From Prorocentrum cordatum (taxonomy: Eukaryota; Sar; Dinophyceae; Prorocentrales; Prorocentraceae), in assembly GCA_963575745.1 (NCBI GenBank), contig CAUYUJ010014260.1, positions 522,976-586,975 of the forward strand: a stretch of 64,000 bases of DNA, given 5' to 3'. The notes under the pieces are model-generated. The model was not told the origin of the DNA. It searched no databases and was given only the letters and a program-made list of their open reading frames with translations. The position numbers and the translations under genes were made by a program. This document shows, in pieces, positions 59,101-64,000 of this stretch (position 1 is its first letter; each line of letters opens with the position of its first letter).

Positions 59101-59299
59101 CATCCCGCTACAGGCTGGTGACAGGCCTGGGCGGTTTAAGATCGTTTGACGCCCATGCCCTAAATCTACATCTTTGCTGGAGCTGCATGACCTCTGCTGG
59201 AAGATCAGGATATAGAGAAACGTTCGCCGAAAAATGCGCAGAAGAACGCGCACGCCCCCAGGAGAGCGGACATGTGGCCAAGAAGTCGCTTGTATAATT

Positions 59300-60230
59300 C
59301 TAGCCAACGCATGCGGATCATATTTGGTTGCATCATAGGCATGTGTTGCCATCGCGCCTCATCATATTGCAACGACAAAACCGTATGTTTTCGCATGTGC
59401 GGAAGCATGCGCGCCCAGAAATGCGGCAATGTGGCCAGGACATCGTTGGTCAATGTCTAGCCAATACATGTGGATTTCAAATGGTTGTCTGCTAGCATGC
59501 GAAGACATGTTTGTCATTGGTAAACTAGCCGAAACGTGTGGATTTCAATATGCGTGTGTGTGTGTGTTTGACCGCAAGGTCAAGCTTCGTTCTCGCGCCT
59601 CATCGTTTGGCCAGAACAAAACCAGATGGTTTCGCAGTCGCGGTCGCATGCATACCCAGGAGGACGGACATGTGGATACAAAATCAATGATAACACCCTG
59701 GCCAGTACTTGTGGATTTCAAATCGCGGGCTTTCGAATCATAAACCATGTTTGTCCTCGCGCCTCATCGCCCGACCATCTCGAAAACCGTCTGTTTTCGC
59801 AATTGCAAAAATGCGTGACCAGACGGGCAACAGTGTGGCCAATAAATCGAAGATAACATTCGGACCACTAAGTGTGGATACCAATGCGTTTTTTGTTCAC
59901 CGACAGCTTTTGTCCTCGCGCTAAATCTTCTGACAATAACAAAACCACCTGTTTTCGCATTCGCGGAAACATGCGCGCCCAGGTGGGCAAAAATATGGCC
60001 AAGGAGTCGTTTGTGAAACTCGAACCAACGCATGTGGATTTCAAACTGTTGCGTTTTGCATCATAGGCCATGTTTGTCCTCGCGCCCCATCGTCTGTCAA
60101 TCGCAAAAGCGCATGTTTGCGCAATTGCGGAAGCACGCGTACCAAGGAGGGCGGAAAGAGCCCGAGAAATCGTTGGTTAAATTCGACCCAATGTATTCGA
60201 ATTTCAATGTGTATAGTTCTTGCCACGCAG
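59300..60230 (+). repeat. ~161-bp satellite, about six units
   Basis: GTGGATTTCAAA-type motifs at 59312, 59471, 59539 (partial unit), 59711, 59873, 60034 and 60195; most spacings are 159-172 bp. Each unit also has GTTTGTCCTCGCGCCTCATC, AACAAAACC and TTTTCGCA...GCGGAAGCATGCG motifs. Confidence 0.75.
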
Positions 60231-60734
60231 GCACTTTGTGTACTCGTTTGGCAGAGGCTTTAGAGCGCTCAGGCGCTCGGAGGCCTCTGTTGAGCGCTCA
60301 GGCGCTCAGACGCCTCTGCAAAACGCCCAGACGCTCAGAAGCCTCTGCAGAGCGCTCAGGAACTCAGAAGCCTCTGCAGGCGCTCAGGCGCTCAAAAACC
60401 TTTGCAGAACGCTTAGGCGCCCAGCAGACTCTGCAGAGCGCCCCGGCGCCCAGAAGCCTCAGCAAAGTGCTCAGGCGCCCAAAGGCCTCTGCAAAGCGCT
60501 CCTGCGCTCAGATGCCCCTGCAGAGAGCTCAGGCGCCCAGATGTCTCTCTGCAAAGTGCTCAGGCGCTCAGAAGCCTCTGCAAAGCGCTCAGGCGCTCTG
60601 ATGCCTCTGCAGAGCGCCCAAGCGCTCAGAAGCTCCAGAAGCCCCTGCAGAACGCGCGCGCGCTTCTGAATGCTGGTTGTAAAGTGGCCGTTCTGGTTGC
60701 AAAGAGCCCCGTCTGGGTTGTAAAGGGGTCCGTT
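60117..60734 (+). repeat. ~615-bp direct duplication, first copy
   Basis: Starts TTGCGCAATTGCGGAAGCAC, contains a ~30-bp minisatellite (GAGCGCTCAGGCGCTCAGAA, GCCTCTGCA) at 60250-60655 and ends in GGTTGTAAAGGGGTCCGT. The copy at 63389-64000 is ~95% identical by eye. Confidence 0.85.
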
Positions 60735-60870
60735 CTGGTTGTGAAGTGGGCTGTTCTGGTTGTAAAATGGTCGTTTTCAAAGGAATACCGGAATACCAAG
60801 GAATTCGATCCTTCGTTGGTTGTATAGTGACCTCTTTCGGTTGTAATGTGTCGTTCGGGTTGTAAAGAGA

Positions 60871-62045
60871 CTGATTCTCGGGGCGACTCCCCCAGAGGAA
60901 GAACAGGTGCCCATACCGCTGCGCGTCCCCCGTCTTCTTGGCCTTTCTGGGCCTCCTGGGAAGCCCTTGTCGCCACGGTTGGATTCGCCCCGAGATTCTG
61001 GCCAGAATGCACCCGGGGAAAAGTCCGTGGAGTAGCGGTATCGGTCTACTTTTTCTCGTGGTTTCTCTGGGCAACTCTAGAGGGCCCAAGACGGTTCCGT
61101 GCAGGGCGGTCGTGCCTTAACACGGGCAGCTGAGCCCCGTGCAAGAGATAAGGGGCCTCTCAACAGGTGCGGCTCGGCAACTCGCCCGCCCGAGTGACAG
61201 TGGAGAACGGGCACACATGACTGGTGGCAGCCACGCGCCACCCCCGCGATGCCCAATAATCCAAGGCCGCTGTCAACAGAAAAGCAGCGAACCAGCGCGC
61301 AGCAGGACCGACCTGAGCATCGCTTAACTGATCCCCATCTCCACCAGCGTGGGCTGGGACCCACTGGCCAATTTACCCCCCTGATGGGGATATAGGCCGC
61401 TCGCTTCGGGTTTCGAGGGGCATATCCCCAACTGAGGTGGTGAGACAGTGGGGCTCGAGATTTGGATGGGGATGGGGATAGGGATCGGTTCAACGATACT
61501 GACGATCATCCTGTAGGCTGAAAGAGGAGACGAACTCTCGGCTGAAGCTCTGCGGCGGCGGACCGCGGCCTGAAGCCCGGAGCGAATCCTTCTCCACTGG
61601 GCCTTCGCACATCCTGCGCTGCCGCCGGTTGAGAGCGGAACAGAAAGCATCAGGGAGAGCAGCCGGCATCAAAAGCACCGTGCGAGGGCGATCCACGATC
61701 GGAAGCAAGGGAAACCAAAACTTGGTGGAGTTCTAGAGAAAGGGGGCATCAGCTCCCCCAAACACTGTGGGCATATCCAGTATAAGCGAAAGCGCCGTGT
61801 AGAAGGAATGAGATTATCAAAGCCCGGCGCAGAAGAATCGACGATGTCATGCTGACATCCAAACAAACAGCCGTGATATTGCACGTGAAAGCGCGCCGAA
61901 ACGCCCATGCCCCTAACACAGATATGGGGGACAAAAACCAGTCCCAAGAAAGGCCCAATCTTTTGAATTACCTATCCCACACTTCTCTCAATGTGCAGGC
62001 TCACATCATCTCGGACCTCCCCCATCCACCTTACAATGTGGGCCC
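60871..62045. other. Unique stretch, possible decayed LINE tail, no gene assigned
   Basis: Minus frames at 61324-61650 and 61669-61947 are short and shifted relative to each other. They could be the eroded C-terminal region of the LINE whose reverse transcriptase lies at 62581-63327, but no motif confirms it. A GATGGGGATGGGGATAGGG run lies at 61466-61484. Confidence 0.3.
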
Positions 62046-62580
62046 TTAGATCAGTTCCAGCATCCAAATTGAATCAGGAGAGACCGCCAGAACACGGCGC
62101 GCCGCTGTTGGGAAACTCCGATGGTCGGGATCAACAAGGCATGACAATCTACAGAGCAGGCTCTGCGATCGGCGGTAGCTCTCCAGAAGAGCAGGAGCGA
62201 AACTGTCCTGCGACCCTCCTGCGATTGTGCTGTAGATGCCAATCTCATCATCATCACCAACATCCCAGAACGTCGCCTCCATGATCCCCAGAATGGCCAG
62301 GACCTCCCCGGAACGACTATCTAACCGGTGTTTCGTGGCCAGGGGCGCAACTTCCAGGTTTGGCAAGATTCAAGAAGGCCGGTCGCCTTCATTTTTCTCT
62401 GCACGATATCGTTGTAAGGGTACCGAGGCCCGACCACGAGCAACTGGGGCGCCGACTCATGCGCCCTCGATAAGTATTTTGAGATTTGCGCAAAAATGCA
62501 GCACGAAGGAGAGGATGCCGAGGCAGAGGGCATGGGAGACACAGGCGTTCCGAGAGGAGGTGGGGCCAGCCTGACGCACA
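62046..62580 (-). pseudogene. Probable frameshifted continuation of the LINE remnant
   Basis: Minus ORFs 62321-62584 (LLVVGPRYPYNDIVQRKMK) and 62046-62366 (MPNLEVAPLATKHRL) follow the reverse-transcriptase piece in other frames. Position and strand fit the region downstream of a LINE reverse transcriptase; the sequence itself gives only weak support. Confidence 0.3.
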
Positions 62581-63327
62581 TCATGCGCGCGAGGGGAAAA
62601 ACTTAGCGATGGGCTTCTTCCATTGCTCCGACGCTGCAGCGAGACCGATCACCAGCCCAAGATACTTATATCGGGTCACAACTTGGACGCTCGTCAAAGA
62701 CGGGCAGGCGCGAACAAGCTGTAAACATTGATATTGAGCTGCCTTGGAGTGCAGCAGAACAACGCACTTGCACAGGTCAAGGGCCTGACCGGCAACAGCC
62801 TCAAAACGTTGATCAACTGCAGAGATAACTCGAACGCGCGCGAGAGCCTCGCGAATGCTGCACAAACAATCAGCAGCATTTTCAACACGCAAGTGTTGAC
62901 ATGAATAGCATTGTGCGCAGCTGCACGCGCGCAACGGAGCAGCACCCAAACCAAACCGAACCATGGACAATGGATCGCCCTGGCGAACTCTCCGAGCAAT
63001 CCCCATCTCCCGAAGAGCCTCGCCCGCAAGAAATACTAGCAGAGCTTTTGTCCCAAAGATGCGGACCAACCGAACAATGCATCCAGACATCCCCACCCAC
63101 CCACCCCTATGTATTCCAAGACCTCCAAGACCTCCAAGAACCATGGGATCGACGGGGAGGGGGGGGGGGGCATAATTTTCAGTCATTACAAGAGAGCGGC
63201 CCCCACTACCTCGGGCGCACCTCGTCAGCGCCTGCGCGCAGCCGTGCTGCATCAAGCAGTGCAAACCTGAGTGGTTGGGGCGAGCGCCTTGGCAACCTCC
63301 TTCAGCGGCCAAGACGCGCGCGCACAT
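62581..63327 (-). pseudogene. Non-LTR retrotransposon reverse transcriptase remnant
   Basis: The 248-aa minus frame contains RRVRQGDPLSMVRFGLG, matching the (G)VRQGxPLSPxLFxL block of LINE reverse transcriptases, and later VTRYKYLGLVIG, matching the KYLGxxxG block. Between them, where the catalytic F/YADD should lie, the sequence reads NAADCLCSI, so the aspartate pair is lost. The N-terminal ~90 residues look compositional. This is an inactive fragment lying between the two copies of the ~615-bp duplication. Confidence 0.6.
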
Positions 63328-63388
63328 GATATAATGGCACCCGCGCTCGCCATCGACAGGAGCGGGAGTTCAGGATGGCGCGGTAGAC

Positions 63389-64000
63389 TTGCGCAATTGC
63401 GGAAGCACGCGTACCAAGGAGGGCGGAAAGAGCCCGAGAAATCGCGGGTTAAATTCGACCCAGTGTATTCGAATTTCAATGTGTATAGTTTTGCCACGCA
63501 GGCACTTTGTGTACTCGTTTGGCAAAGGCTTTAGAGCGCTCAGGCGCTCGGAGGCCTCTGTTGAGCGCTCAGGCGCTCAGACGCCTCTGCAAAACGCCCA
63601 GACGCTCAGAAGCCTCTGCAGAGCGCCCAGGCGCTCAGAAGCCTCTGCAGGCGCTCAGGCGCTCAAAAACCCTTGCAGAACGCTTAGGCGCCCAGCAGAC
63701 TCTGCAGAGCGCTCCGGCGCCCAGAAGCCTCAGCGTAGTGCTCAGGCGCTCAAAAGCATCTGCAGAGCGCCCCTGCGCTCAGATGCCCCTGCAGAGAGCT
63801 CAGGCGCTCAGATGTCTCTGCAAAGTGCTCAGGCGCTCAGAAGCCTCTGCAAAGCGCTCAGGCGCTCTGATGCCTTTGCAGAGCGCCCAAGCGCTCAGAA
63901 GCTCCAGAAACCCCTGCAGAACGCGCGCGCTTCTGAATGCTGGTTGTAACGTGGCCGTTCTGGTTGCAAGGGGCCCCGTCTGGGTTGTAAAGGGGTCCGT
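63389..64000 (+). repeat. ~615-bp direct duplication, second copy (runs off the window)
   Basis: Collinear with 60117-60734. Differences are scattered substitutions and small indels (for example ATCGCGGGTTAAATT versus ATCGTTGGTTAAATT). It starts abruptly in the middle of what is a satellite unit in the first copy, so the 60.1-kb copy is likely the donor. Confidence 0.85.

Noticed and set aside
1-64000. tRNA or rRNA genes
   Set aside because: I looked for GGTTCGAATCC-type T-loops and for conserved rRNA stretches; candidates such as 30903 and 41199 lack cloverleaf context.

Overview
The window is nuclear DNA of a dinoflagellate. The best evidence is a 22-nt match (20/22) to the dinoflagellate trans-spliced leader on the minus strand at 26781-26802. 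Supporting signs are GC-rich, gene-poor DNA packed with microsatellites and minisatellites, a very large Ty1/copia polyprotein with a (V)DDL-type reverse transcriptase box, decayed non-LTR reverse transcriptases, and a multi-globin membrane protein. The species cannot be named from this sequence. All functional calls come from reading motifs by eye; no database search was run.

Only a few segments look like real protein genes. (1) 401-4035 (-): a two-exon gene predicted to encode about 1183 aa, with three globin-like domains joined to an ankyrin-like linker and a six-helix TRP/polycystin-like cation channel. I place an 83-nt intron at 2898-2980 that joins two otherwise separate reading frames. 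(2) 11570-20559: a complete, apparently very young Ty1/copia retrotransposon on the minus strand, with 188-bp LTRs that read as identical, a 5-bp target duplication, a PBS, a PPT and a 2823-codon open polyprotein. Between protease and integrase it carries a C5-DNA-methyltransferase-like domain, and about 300 codons of the polyprotein overlap a second, more protein-like open frame. (3) 52317-54062 (-): a Ser/Pro-rich unrecognised ORF with internal repeats of about 24 aa. (4) 25887-26803 (-): a leader-tagged candidate retrogene, broken or interrupted. Non-LTR reverse transcriptase remnants lie at 9027-9360 and 62581-63327 (both minus).

The rest is repeat DNA. 4.1-9 kb holds three different foldback/MITE-like elements and an inverted repeat pair. 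A ~90-bp minisatellite occurs at 10.39-11.14 kb and again in inverted orientation at 22.3-22.9 kb, on both sides of the retrotransposon. 20.6-25.2 kb is CTC/CAT microsatellite and degenerate ACTCAG repeat. 25-31 kb has dispersed repeats, a second copy of one MITE and a further MITE. 31-38 kb is microsatellite, GGGGCCTC-type repeat and a foldback. 38.0-43.7 kb is three tandem copies of a composite unit built around a 16-bp minisatellite. 43.7-50.7 kb contains three copies of another block (one with a ~780-bp GTC expansion), a ~1.9-kb GGTTGC/palindrome minisatellite and TATGC pentamer arrays. 51.2-52.2 kb and 59.3-60.2 kb are satellites with ~165- and ~161-bp periods. 60.12-60.73 kb is directly repeated at 63.39-64.0 kb.

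A short hairpin-forming element (CAAG...TGGCGC-TTC-GCGCCA...CTTG) recurs at 32.9, 35.3 and 54.5 kb, each time beside TA-rich microsatellite. Many long open frames in the window are artefacts: where the repeat unit (16 or 5 nt) is not a multiple of three, all frames of a strand read the same cyclic peptide. No tRNA, rRNA or CRISPR was found.
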